64,000 nt of DNA from Roseovarius halotolerans (lineage in GTDB: Bacteria; Pseudomonadota; Alphaproteobacteria; Rhodobacterales; Rhodobacteraceae): positions 434,001 through 498,000 of the forward strand of contig NZ_FWFU01000003.1 in NCBI RefSeq assembly GCF_900172255.1, in the 5' to 3' direction. The notes beneath the pieces are model-generated. The model was not told the DNA's origin, searched no databases, and saw only the letters and a list, made by a program, of their open reading frames with translations. Positions within the stretch are counted from its first letter, which is position 1, and each line of letters opens with the position of its first letter. This document shows positions 52,425 to 60,585 of the stretch, piece by piece. A program made the position numbers and the translations under genes.

Positions 52425-53180
52425 ATGGAAATCCGCGAACCTCTTGTAAAACAAAAGGATTTTATGATCGCGCTGGCCCTGCTCAGCCGCCTACCGGTGC
52501 AGGTCGAAAGGTTTGACAGGGGCGCCCGCGCCGCCTGGGCCTATCCGCTGGTTGGCCTGATCATCGGCGGAATCGCCGGGACCGCCGGAATCATCGCCCA
52601 TTGGATCGGCTTTCCGCCCGGCCTTACTGCTCTGATTTCATTGTTATTTATGGTTGTCTTGACCGGCGCCATGCACGAGGACGGGCTGGCCGACACCGCC
52701 GACGGTCTCTGGGGTGGCTGGGACCGCGTCCGCCGCCTCGAGATCATGCAGGACAGCCGCATCGGCACCTTCGGGGTTCTGGCGCTTTTCTTCGCGTTTT
52801 CAGCACGTTGGGCCGCATTATGGGCGCTCTTCTCGGTCGGCTCCGGCACTGCGCTCAGCGCGATCCTCGCCGCCAGCCTCCTGTCGCGCGCCACCCTGCC
52901 CGCCCTCATGGCGGCCCTGCCAAACGCCCGCGGCTCCGGCCTCTCCCATAGCACCGGCCCCTGCCCCCCGGAAACCGCGTGGCTCGCCGCCGCATTGGCC
53001 TTCGCCCTCTCCATTCTGCTGCTCGGCTTTGGCGCCATCCCCGCGACGTTGATGGCCGGAATGGCGGCGCTTGGGATTGGTATCATCGCCTCCCGCAAGA
53101 TCGGCGGGCAGACTGGCGATATCCTTGGCGCGGCGCAGCAAGTCGCTGAAATCTTTGTTCTTTTGCTTCTGGTCGCGTGA
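52425..53180 (+). CDS. cobS: Adenosylcobinamide-GDP ribazoletransferase (cobalamin synthase)
   Basis: Polytopic inner-membrane enzyme that joins alpha-ribazole(-P) to AdoCbi-GDP, the last step of cobalamin assembly, 251 residues. Catalytic acidic motif: MHEDGLADTADGLWGGWDRV followed by RRLEIMQDSRIGTFG. Second half: GARGxGL-like NARGSGLSHSTG and IASRKIGGQTGDILGAAQQV. Six to seven membrane helices. Pairs with divergent cobT; the rest of the cobalamin pathway is not in the window. Confidence 0.96.
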   Translation: MEIREPLVKQKDFMIALALLSRLPVQVERFDRGARAAWAYPLVGLIIGGIAGTAGIIAHWIGFPPGLTALISLLFMVVLTGAMHEDGLADTADGLWGGWDRVRRLEIMQDSRIGTFGVLALFFAFSARWAALWALFSVGSGTALSAILAASLLSRATLPALMAALPNARGSGLSHSTGPCPPETAWLAAALAFALSILLLGFGAIPATLMAGMAALGIGIIASRKIGGQTGDILGAAQQVAEIFVLLLLVA

Positions 53181-53184
53181 CATG

Positions 53185-53215
53185 AAAAAGGCCGCGCCCC
53201 CTCGGGCACGGCCTT
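53185..53215 (-). terminator. Intrinsic terminator of carD
   Basis: A 12-bp stem with one mismatch (AAGGCCGTGCCC / GGGCGCGGCCTT on the minus strand), loop GAGG, is followed by a T5 run on the minus strand. Located 23 bp after the carD stop. Confidence 0.85.
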
Positions 53216-53237
53216 CATCCATGTGCATCGAACCGAT

Positions 53238-53747
53238 TTACGCGGCGCGCGAAACCAGCACTTCGTCGACCTTCTTGGCCGCCTGCACCTCGTCTCCGCC
53301 GCTTACAGCGGCCACTTCACGGGTCAGACGCTCAAGCGCCGCTTCATAGAGCTGACGCTCCGAATAGCTCTGCTCGCGCTGATCGTCGGTCCGGTGCAGG
53401 TCGCGCACCACCTCGGCGATCGCGATCAGGTCGCCTGAATTGATCTTTTGCTCATATTCCTGCGCACGACGCGACCACATGGCGCGTTTCACCTTGGCCT
53501 TCCCCTTGAGCGTGGACATGGCTTTGGAGACCACATCAGGGCTCGACAGCCCGCGCATCCCCACTTCGGTGGCCTTGTTCGTCGGCACGCGCAGGGTCAT
53601 CTTGTCCTTCTCAAAGGAGATCACAAACAGTTCCAGCGTAATTCCAGCGATTTCCTGCTTCTCGATCGACACGATCTGGCCAACCCCGTGCGCGGGGTAG
53701 ACAACGTAATCGTCGGGGCGGAACTCGGACTTCTTAGATTTGCTCAT
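53238..53747 (-). CDS. carD: CarD-family transcriptional regulator
   Basis: RNA polymerase-binding regulator of the CarD/CdnL family, 169 residues. The N-terminal Tudor-like RID domain (FRPDDYVVYPAHGVGQIVSI, ELFVISFEKDKMTLRVP) contacts the beta subunit. The helical C-terminal domain (MWSRRAQEYEQKINSGDLIA, EQSYSERQLYEAALERL) binds near the -10 bubble and stabilises open complexes at rRNA and housekeeping promoters. The frame is open upstream, but the basic start MSKSKKSEF at 53747 is the family start, with AAGAC- and GGAAGA-type sequence before it. The ~300-bp region upstream to fdxA holds no convincing gene and contains an AT-rich promoter zone around 53880-53930. Confidence 0.94.
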   Translation of the reverse strand: MSKSKKSEFRPDDYVVYPAHGVGQIVSIEKQEIAGITLELFVISFEKDKMTLRVPTNKATEVGMRGLSSPDVVSKAMSTLKGKAKVKRAMWSRRAQEYEQKINSGDLIAIAEVVRDLHRTDDQREQSYSERQLYEAALERLTREVAAVSGGDEVQAAKKVDEVLVSRAA

Positions 53748-54046
53748 TCGGGTCTTCCTCAAACAGCTGTCCGATTCGGCGCACGGGGATTTGGACTCAT
53801 TGACGTTCAGTCCCGTGAGACGCAAAAACAGCGCAAAAATATCCATCTCCTGTCAAGACGGCGGGAGGATGGATGTCAGGCAGCGATCTTCATTTGTAAC
53901 AAGTATATAGCACAAAAAACGTGCTTTCGGAAGTACCAGCACCGAAGTCCGCATGCTTTGACTGTGTCTTCAATGCCTTGGAGGCCGACTTATTGCGCGA
54001 GACACCCCGCGAGGGGATGCGTCAGCGCCGAATCGGCCAGTCCCCG

Positions 54047-54385
54047 TCAGCCACCTTCGCCCGGTTTCTCCGAGAAGAACTTGGCCAGTTTACCCTCTTC
54101 ACCGTCACGATCCTCGGCCTGGGGCAGCTGATCCTTCTTGGTGATGATGACGGGCCACATCTCTGAGTATTTGCGGTTGAACTCGACCCATTCTTCCATT
54201 TCGGGCTCGGTATCCGGCCGGATCGCATCAGCCGGGCATTCGGGTTCGCACACGCCACAATCGATGCATTCGTCGGGGTGGATCACCAGCATATTTTCAC
54301 CCTCGTAGAAACAATCCACAGGGCATACTTCAACACAGTCGGTATACTTGCACTCGATGCAGTTGTCCGTCACGACATAAGTCAT
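54047..54385 (-). CDS. fdxA: 7Fe-8S ferredoxin FdxA
   Basis: A 112-residue ferredoxin with one [3Fe-4S] and one [4Fe-4S] cluster. [20 protein letters not shown] and [17 protein letters not shown] carry the ligands, and the long C-terminal extension ([20 protein letters not shown]) is typical of the Azotobacter FdI/FdxA type. Electron carrier in the cytosol, partner unknown. It lies 55 bp downstream of the S4-protein gene on the same strand, in an order conserved in this group of bacteria. Confidence 0.95.
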   Translation of the reverse strand: MTYVVTDNCIECKYTDCVEVCPVDCFYEGENMLVIHPDECIDCGVCEPECPADAIRPDTEPEMEEWVEFNRKYSEMWPVIITKKDQLPQAEDRDGEEGKLAKFFSEKPGEGG

Positions 54386-54440
54386 TGCAGTCTCTCGCGT
54401 CTCTGCCGCTAGTGCGCATCACCTAATCCACAGGCGGAGA

Positions 54441-54830
54441 TCAATCAAGCGCATCTGAGCGGTTGAGATCGAGTTTGCGCCGATCACGCTTGGTTGGACG
54501 ACCTTTTCCTTCATATTTGGGCCCAGATGGGACATTTAGCCGCTCCACCGGCGGGCTCAGGTCCTCATAGAGCGCCTGCGCCTCGGCGGCGGGTCCGCGG
54601 CGCGCGCCTTTGGCAAGGATACGGATCACGCGCACCTGCCGGGCCTGCGGAAAGGTCAGGACGTCGCCCGGGCCGACGGCATGCGCGGCCTTTGCGATTT
54701 TCTCGCCATTGACCCGCACATGCCCGCCCGAGACCAGCTTGGCCGACAGACCCCGCGTCTTGAAAAAGCGGGCATACCACAGCCATTTGTCGATGCGGAT
54801 CCGGGCGCTGGTCGTGTCCTGCTGCTGCAC
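54441..54830 (-). CDS. S4-domain RNA-binding protein (HslR/Hsp15-like)
   Basis: A 129-residue protein with an S4 fold: RIRIDKWLWYARFFKTRGLS, AKLVSGGHVRVNGEKIAKAA, VGPGDVLTFPQARQVRVIRI. The C-terminal part is basic (KGRPTKRDRRKLDLNRSDAL). It matches Hsp15 (HslR), which binds stalled 50S-nascent chain complexes in E. coli. It lies directly downstream of the Suv3-like helicase gene (12 bp gap), which points to a shared RNA-related role. Confidence 0.92.
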   Translation of the reverse strand: MQQQDTTSARIRIDKWLWYARFFKTRGLSAKLVSGGHVRVNGEKIAKAAHAVGPGDVLTFPQARQVRVIRILAKGARRGPAAEAQALYEDLSPPVERLNVPSGPKYEGKGRPTKRDRRKLDLNRSDALD

Positions 54831-54842
54831 GGGGCGCCGCTC

Positions 54843-57692
54843 TCAGCCCTTGTCCTTCAGCCCCATCAGAGCCGCGGCAAAAGGGTTGTCCGGGTCGATC
54901 TGGTCTTTCTTGCGATCGGGACGCGCCGAGAAGGTCTTGGGGCCCTGCTCACCACGGGGTTTGCCCTTGCTACCGCCGGGCTTGCCGCCCTTGCCACGCG
55001 GCTTTGCACCGCCCGCAGGCTTGGCGCGCCCTTCATTGCGCGCGCGCCCTCCACGCCCCGCCCAGGTAAAGGTGTAGAACACCTCGATCTCGGGTTCCGA
55101 AGGCTCCGCTGCGGGGGTGTCGCCCGGCAGCACCTCGCCCTCGCTTGCGGCTGGAATGTCCTCGGGCTGCTCGGTTTGCTCGGCTGGTTCCACGGCAATC
55201 GGCGCTTCGCCTTCGTCGGGGATGGCCTCAACCTCGGCCTCGGGCGTCGTCGCCTCAGTGCTTGCGGTCTCATCTGCCGGGGCTTCCTGCACGGCCTGAT
55301 CGACCGGCTTCACCTTTTCACGTTCGCCGCGTTCGCACTTGTAACCAAGGCCGTTCATCAGATCAGCGAACTGTTCCAGCGTCATGCCGGTGATCGACAG
55401 CATATCGGCCGTGGCCTCGAACCCACCACGGCTGTCTTCGGCCCGCAGCATGTCCGCCAGCCGCTCGAGCATGTCGATACGGATCGCCCGCTCACCGGCG
55501 GCGCGGTAACCGGCCATCGAGTGATAGCCGCGTGGAACAGTACCGGAGGCCCCCGCAGGCACGGTCACAAGGCCCGGCGGCGGAGCTTCGGGGAATTCGT
55601 CCAGCCCCTGCGACAGCGACCACAGCAACAGCCGAAGCCGCGTCGGTGCGGGCTTGAGCAGAAGCGGCATGAAGATGGTGAACTGACCGAAGCGCACGCC
55701 ATGCTTGCGCAGCGCGCCCCGCGCATCCTGATCCAGAGCTTTGACATCATCCGCCACCTCGCCGCGCGGAATGATGCCGAAATTCTCGACCAGCCGGAAA
55801 CCGAAGCCGCGCGCAAGCCCGCTCAGGCTTTCGTCACGCTGGATGTTCAGCAGCGGTTCAAACAGGGTGGCCACCTTACGGTCGATGAAATGCTGCAACC
55901 GGCGCTGCACCTTCTGCGCCACGTCCGCGCCCGCGACCTCGTCGACAAACGCCTCTGCCTGCGGTTTCAACGGATCCGCCCCCGAAACCAGCTTGCCGAT
56001 CGCTTGGTTGCCCCACATGAGGCCCCCCTGCTCGGTATAGTCGATCTCGGTATCCGGGGCATTGTAGAACCGGTCGGCCTTGAGGTGGAAATGCGGGGCC
56101 AGCGCTTGCAGGCTCGCCTGACGCACGGCTTTTTCTTCCTGGCCGGGCGCACCTTTATCCTGGATGAAGCGGAATCCCTCAAGACGCCCGACGAATTCGC
56201 CTTCGACCGTCACCTCGCCATTTTCGTTCACATCGGCCACCATGGCCTCCTTCTGCTTGAGCCGGCGCAAGAGCACGGATGTGCGCCGGTCCACAAATCT
56301 CTGGGTCAGACGCTCGTGCAGCGCATCCGACAGGCGGTCTTCTACCGCGCGTGTTTCGCCGCGCCAATGGCTTTCGTCATCGACCCAGCCTTTTCGCTGC
56401 GCAACATAAGTCCAGGTCCGAATATAGGCGAGACGTTTCGACAGCGTGTCAATGTCTCCGTCGGTCCGGTCGATGCGCCGAATCTGGCGGGCGAGCCAAT
56501 CGACGGGAACATGACCGCGCTCGTGAATATCGCAGAAGATCGTCTCCAGTAGGCCGGCATGCTCCGCCTGGCTGATGCCGCGAAAATCCGGCACGCGGCA
56601 GACATCCCAAAGCAGGCGCACCGAAGGCCCGTCGCTGGCGCGCGAGCGCACACCCGCCAGCTCAGACAGCGCCTTCAGCGCACCGAGGTCATCCGCTTCG
56701 CGCGCGCGGCTTAGCCATTCGTCATCAGGCCGGGCCTCGAGCGCGGCAATCAGCGCTTCGATATCCCCGAAGGGCAGCTTCGCGTTGCGCCACTCAAGCT
56801 TTCGGATGGGTGTGAAACGATGCTCCATGATCGCCTGCGCCACCTCGTCGGGCAGCGCGGGCGCCTCGCCAGTCACACCGAACGTGCCATGGCTCATGCC
56901 GCGCCCGGCGCGGCCCGCGATCTGCGCCAACTCGTTGGGTGCCAGTGACCGCATCCGCCGTCCGTCGAACTTGCTCAGTGACGAGAATGCGACGTGGTCA
57001 ATATCGAGATTGAGCCCCATACCGATCGCATCGGTCGCCACCAAGTAATCCACGTCGCCATTCTGATAGAGCGCCACCTGCGCATTGCGCGTGCGCGGGC
57101 TCAGCGCGCCCATGACCACGGCTGCGCCGCCTTTCTGGCGCCGCAGCAACTCGGCGATGGCATATACATTATCGACCGAAAACCCGACTATTGCACTTCT
57201 TGCGGGCATCTTGCTTATCTTTTTGGAACCAGAATAGGAAAGTTGCGACATACGCTCCCGGCTGATGAACTCCACCCCCGGCACCAGGGCGGCGATCGCG
57301 CCCCGCATCGTGTGCGAGCCGAGAAACTGGGTCTCGCGCTGGCCGCGCATCTTCAAGAGGCGATCGGTGAACACATGGCCGCGCTCGGGATCGGCGCAAA
57401 GCTGGATCTCGTCAACCGCGACGAAATCGGTTCCCAGCCCCTCGGGCATCGCCTCGACGGTACAGACCCAATACTGGGTGCGCTCGGGCACGATGCGCTC
57501 TTCGCCCGTGACCAATGCCACCACCGACGGCCCGCGCAAGGCCACGATCCGGTCATAGACCTCGCGCGCCAGAAGTCGCAGCGGCAGGCCGATGATTCCG
57601 GTCCGATACCCCAGCATCCGTTCGATCGCGAAATGCGTCTTGCCGGTATTGGTGGGGCCCAGAACCGCGAGGGTTCTTGACTGCTCGGCCAT
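54843..57692 (-). CDS. Suv3-like DExH-box RNA helicase
   Basis: A 949-residue SF2 helicase resembling mitochondrial Suv3. Walker A is LGPTNTGKTHFAIERML (residues 10-26), motif II VAVDEIQLC, motif III SHTMRGAI, and motifs V-VI LVATDAIGMGLNLDIDHVAF and QIAGRAGRGMSHGTFG. A Suv3 C-terminal domain follows, then a long acidic low-complexity stretch and a Gly/Lys/Arg-rich tail (GGKPGGSKGKPRGEQGPK) likely to bind RNA. Suv3 degrades structured RNA with an exonuclease; the bacterial partner is unknown. A ~70-bp AT-rich rare-codon patch at 57178-57250 stands out. Together with the S4 gene it forms an RNA-associated pair. Confidence 0.9.
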   Translation of the reverse strand: MAEQSRTLAVLGPTNTGKTHFAIERMLGYRTGIIGLPLRLLAREVYDRIVALRGPSVVALVTGEERIVPERTQYWVCTVEAMPEGLGTDFVAVDEIQLCADPERGHVFTDRLLKMRGQRETQFLGSHTMRGAIAALVPGVEFISRERMSQLSYSGSKKISKMPARSAIVGFSVDNVYAIAELLRRQKGGAAVVMGALSPRTRNAQVALYQNGDVDYLVATDAIGMGLNLDIDHVAFSSLSKFDGRRMRSLAPNELAQIAGRAGRGMSHGTFGVTGEAPALPDEVAQAIMEHRFTPIRKLEWRNAKLPFGDIEALIAALEARPDDEWLSRAREADDLGALKALSELAGVRSRASDGPSVRLLWDVCRVPDFRGISQAEHAGLLETIFCDIHERGHVPVDWLARQIRRIDRTDGDIDTLSKRLAYIRTWTYVAQRKGWVDDESHWRGETRAVEDRLSDALHERLTQRFVDRRTSVLLRRLKQKEAMVADVNENGEVTVEGEFVGRLEGFRFIQDKGAPGQEEKAVRQASLQALAPHFHLKADRFYNAPDTEIDYTEQGGLMWGNQAIGKLVSGADPLKPQAEAFVDEVAGADVAQKVQRRLQHFIDRKVATLFEPLLNIQRDESLSGLARGFGFRLVENFGIIPRGEVADDVKALDQDARGALRKHGVRFGQFTIFMPLLLKPAPTRLRLLLWSLSQGLDEFPEAPPPGLVTVPAGASGTVPRGYHSMAGYRAAGERAIRIDMLERLADMLRAEDSRGGFEATADMLSITGMTLEQFADLMNGLGYKCERGEREKVKPVDQAVQEAPADETASTEATTPEAEVEAIPDEGEAPIAVEPAEQTEQPEDIPAASEGEVLPGDTPAAEPSEPEIEVFYTFTWAGRGGRARNEGRAKPAGGAKPRGKGGKPGGSKGKPRGEQGPKTFSARPDRKKDQIDPDNPFAAALMGLKDKG

Positions 57693-57710
57693 CGGCCATC
57701 TCCGTTCAGA

Positions 57711-58277
57711 TCAGAGGTCGCGCCCGCCGATTTCGGGGCCAAGACGGTCCAGCGCCGCACGCGCGGCTTCGTGATGGGGGTGAATCTCGAGAACGCGGGA
57801 AAAGGCCTCATATGCCATGTCGGGGCGGTTCACCTCTTTCAGCACAGCGCCAAGACTGTAGATCGCGTTGAAATCCCGTGGCGATATCGACAGGGCGCGC
57901 TCCACATCGGCAAGCGCCGGACCATAGAGACCCGCGCGCGCAAGCGCCACCGCACGCATGTGCCAACCCTCTGCGAAATCGGGCGCATGATCGGTCAGCG
58001 CGGTAAAATGGCCGATCGCCTCTTCCGAATCACCTGCCTCAAGGGCGCCGTTGCCGCGCTTGAGCAACAGATCCATCGCGGGCGACCCGGACTGCGCGAG
58101 CGCATGCTCGATGTCGCGGGCCACGCGGCGCGCTTCTGCAGGGGTTTCAGCAGTTTCAAGCGCATCGAACAGCCCGTCCAGCCGCGCGCTATCCGATGCC
58201 GCCGCAGGTAGGGAAAACATGACTACAGCAACAAGTGCCGCGACGATACGATTGAGGTGATGCATGGTTGCGCTCAT
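57711..58277 (-). CDS. Exported TPR-repeat protein
   Basis: A 188-residue protein with a signal peptide (LNRIVAALVAVVMFSLPAAA) and at least two tetratricopeptide repeats: ALEAGDSEEAIGHFTALTDH and AEGWHMRAVALARAGLYGPA, followed by DFNAIYSLGAVLKEVNRPDM. TPR arrays mediate protein contacts; it probably acts in the periplasm. The start may be the ATG at 58277 or 58265. It lies 18 bp upstream of the helicase gene on the same strand. Confidence 0.82.
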   Translation of the reverse strand: MSATMHHLNRIVAALVAVVMFSLPAAASDSARLDGLFDALETAETPAEARRVARDIEHALAQSGSPAMDLLLKRGNGALEAGDSEEAIGHFTALTDHAPDFAEGWHMRAVALARAGLYGPALADVERALSISPRDFNAIYSLGAVLKEVNRPDMAYEAFSRVLEIHPHHEAARAALDRLGPEIGGRDL

Positions 58278-58360
58278 AACGACTCTGAATGTAGCGAGTG
58301 AAAACCGGATTCACACCCCCCGGAACCACAAACTACGACGGTCATCAGGAGGATCACCAT

Positions 58361-58648
58361 ATGAGCGACCTTATCAACAGCGCAGTCAACGCTCTCAACG
58401 AAAAAATGAGCGACGGGTTCGACGGCAACGCCAAGTTCGTGATCGAGAACGAAGGTGCGATCATGGTCGACGGCGATGGCGCCCGCGCCGCCGATGAAGA
58501 GGCCGAGGTCACGTTGACCGCGGATGCCGATACGTTTCAGGCGATCCTCGATGGCGATATGGACCCGACAGCGGCCTTCATGTCGGGCAAGCTCAGCGTC
58601 GATGGCGACATGGGTACCGCGATGAAACTGGGAAGCGTGCTGTCCTGA
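58361..58648 (+). CDS. SCP2 sterol-binding domain protein
   Basis: A 95-residue SCP2 lipid-carrier domain: FDGNAKFVIENEGAIMVDGD, EEAEVTLTADADTFQAILDG, DMDPTAAFMSGKLSVDGDMG (the final G.L.v.Gd..a..l is diagnostic). It would bind a hydrophobic ligand, such as fatty acyl or sterol-like lipid, in the cytosol. AGGAGG lies nine bases before the ATG. Its stop overlaps the start of the lysophospholipase gene (TGATG), which suggests lipid handling as a joint task. Confidence 0.92.
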   Translation: MSDLINSAVNALNEKMSDGFDGNAKFVIENEGAIMVDGDGARAADEEAEVTLTADADTFQAILDGDMDPTAAFMSGKLSVDGDMGTAMKLGSVLS

Positions 58649-59658
58649 TGGAAAACGCCCCCTTCTTTGCCGACGTGGCCGACGGACCGACCGATGGTGC
58701 AGCCTGGTGGCTGATCACCGAGGACGGGGTGCGCGTGCGGGCGGGCTTGTGGGGTGCATCGAAGCCACGCGGAACGGTGCTGCTGTTTCCTGGTCGCACC
58801 GAGTATATCGAGAAATACGGCCGCGCCGCCGGCGATCTGGCAAAGCGCGGATACGCGACCTTTGCGCTGGACTGGCGCGGTCAGGGCCTCTCGGACAGGT
58901 TGACGGGCGATGCGATGTCCGGCCATGTGATGCGCTTCAGCGATTACCAGCATGACGTGAACGCCATGATCGCCACCGCCGACACGCTCGATCTGCCGCG
59001 CCCCTGGCATTTGTTGGCGCATAGCATGGGCGGCTGCATTGGGTTGCGGGCGGTGATGGATGGCCTGCCGGTCCAAAGCTGCGCCTTTTCCGGCCCGATG
59101 TGGGGGATCAAGATGTCCGGTTCGCTGCGCCCGCTGGCCTGGTCACTGTCATGGGGCAGCCGAAAGCTGGGCCTGGGCGAAAGATACGCCCCCGGCACCG
59201 AACCGGAAAACTATGTGCTGACCGAACCCTTCGCGACCAACAAGCTGACCAGTTGCCCGGACATGTATCAATACATGATCGACCAGGCGCTCGCCTATCC
59301 CGAACTGGGCCTTGGCGGCCCCAGCCTGCATTGGCTCTACGAAGCCCTGAGCGAGACCCGCGCGCTGGCCCGCAAACCTTCGCCCGACTTGCCCTGCCTG
59401 ACGGTTCTGGGGTCTGAGGAAGACATCGTCGACCCCGCACGGATCATCGAACGCATGTCGAGATGGCCCGGCGGGCGGCTCGAGGTGATCGAGTCCGGTC
59501 GCCACGAAGTCCTGATGGACACGCCCGAGATGCGTGGTGGCGTCATGGAACTGATCGGCAGGTTTTTTGACGCACCCGAGCGCGTCGCGTGCGAGACCTC
59601 TTCATCTAAGGATCGCGCACGACCGGTTGCCGCTGCTGCCCCAGCCCGTCAATCGTAA
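58648..59658 (+). CDS. Alpha/beta hydrolase, lysophospholipase (PldB/monoglyceride lipase-like)
   Basis: A 336-residue serine hydrolase. GTVLLFPGRTEYIEKYGRAA, the nucleophile elbow LLAHSMGGCIGLRAV (Ser), an Asp in EEDIVDPARIIERM and His in ESGRHEVLMDTPEMR form the triad. The family (PldB) hydrolyses lysophospholipids or monoglycerides. No signal peptide, so cytosolic. It is translationally coupled to the SCP2 gene. Its last 53 bases overlap the 3' end of the convergent FAH-family gene. Confidence 0.88.
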   Translation: MENAPFFADVADGPTDGAAWWLITEDGVRVRAGLWGASKPRGTVLLFPGRTEYIEKYGRAAGDLAKRGYATFALDWRGQGLSDRLTGDAMSGHVMRFSDYQHDVNAMIATADTLDLPRPWHLLAHSMGGCIGLRAVMDGLPVQSCAFSGPMWGIKMSGSLRPLAWSLSWGSRKLGLGERYAPGTEPENYVLTEPFATNKLTSCPDMYQYMIDQALAYPELGLGGPSLHWLYEALSETRALARKPSPDLPCLTVLGSEEDIVDPARIIERMSRWPGGRLEVIESGRHEVLMDTPEMRGGVMELIGRFFDAPERVACETSSSKDRARPVAAAAPARQS

Positions 59659-60436
59659 GCTCCATCACGTCTCCCTCCGCCAGAAACCGTCTCGGTGACA
59701 TGCCCATACCGACACCCGGCGGCGTGCCGGTAGCGATCACGTCTCCCGGTTGCAGGCTCATCATCTCGCTCAGATGCGCGATAATCTGCGCCACGCTGAA
59801 GATCATCTTGCCGGTATGGCCCGTCTGCATGCGCTCGCCGTTCAGATCCAGCGTCAGTCTCAAATTCTGCGGATCGCCCGCCTCGTCCGGTGTCACCAGC
59901 CACGGACCGATCGGCCCGAAGGTGTCGCAGCTCTTGCCCTTGGTCCACTGACCCGATCGTTTGGACTGAAAGGTGCGCTCGGAAACGTCGTTCACGATGC
60001 AATAGCCTGCCACATGATCAAGCGCGTCGGCCTCGCTTACGTATTTCGCCGTTTTCCCGATGACCACGCCCAACTCCACCTCCCAATCCGAATGGCGCGA
60101 GCCGCGCGGCAGGCTGACCGTATCGTTCGGCCCGATGATCGACGATGTGGCCTTCATGAATACAATGGGATGCTCGGGCGGCTCCATCCCGGTTTCCGCG
60201 GCGTGATCGGAATAGTTGAGACCGATCCCGATGAACTTGCCCACATGTCCCACCGGCGGGCCAAGGCGCGGCGATCCCTCGACAAGCGGCAGAGCGTCTG
60301 CGTCGATCCTGGGCAGCCCCGCCAATACCGCTCCGGCGATATCGGGCACGACTCCGGAGAGATCGCGCAATCGCCCCCGATCGTCCAACATGCCGGGGCG
60401 TTCCTGTCCCGGCTCTCCAAATCGTGCGTAACGCAT
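59606..60436 (-). CDS. Fumarylacetoacetate hydrolase (FAH) family protein
   Basis: A 276-residue FAH-fold enzyme. The metal-binding triad lies in EHPIVFMKATSSIIGPNDT and SDWEVELGVVIGKTAKYV, followed by DVSERTFQSKRSGQWTKGKS and ATGTPPGVGMGMSPRRFL. The family includes 5-carboxymethyl-2-hydroxymuconate isomerase, ureidoglycolate lyase-type enzymes, oxaloacetate tautomerase and acylpyruvases. The sequence resembles the 2-hydroxyacid/ureidoglycolate lyase group most, but the substrate is open. The start is the ATG at 60436; upstream open frame is not used. Convergent overlap with the hydrolase gene. Confidence 0.87.
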   Translation of the reverse strand: MRYARFGEPGQERPGMLDDRGRLRDLSGVVPDIAGAVLAGLPRIDADALPLVEGSPRLGPPVGHVGKFIGIGLNYSDHAAETGMEPPEHPIVFMKATSSIIGPNDTVSLPRGSRHSDWEVELGVVIGKTAKYVSEADALDHVAGYCIVNDVSERTFQSKRSGQWTKGKSCDTFGPIGPWLVTPDEAGDPQNLRLTLDLNGERMQTGHTGKMIFSVAQIIAHLSEMMSLQPGDVIATGTPPGVGMGMSPRRFLAEGDVMELTIDGLGQQRQPVVRDP

Positions 60437-60585
60437 CCCGCGCCCCCATCTCCGTTGCTTGAAGGCGCAGGATAGCTGCTGGCTTGCGCCTTGCAAGGGA
60501 GGGCAGGCCCGGATCCCCGGATCAAGGCTTGAGCCGCCTCCCTGCCCCGCATATGTGTGTGACCTGAGACAAAGGAGGCCCTCGC

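Noticed and set aside
53921..54166. An 81-residue plus-strand frame upstream of and across the fdxA 3' end.
   Set aside because: Half of it is antisense to fdxA and the rest lies in the AT-rich carD upstream region. It has no ribosome-binding site or membrane-protein logic strong enough to call a gene.
54681..56552. A 623-residue open frame on the plus strand.
   Set aside because: Antisense to the Suv3-like helicase; no domain signature and no ribosome-binding site.
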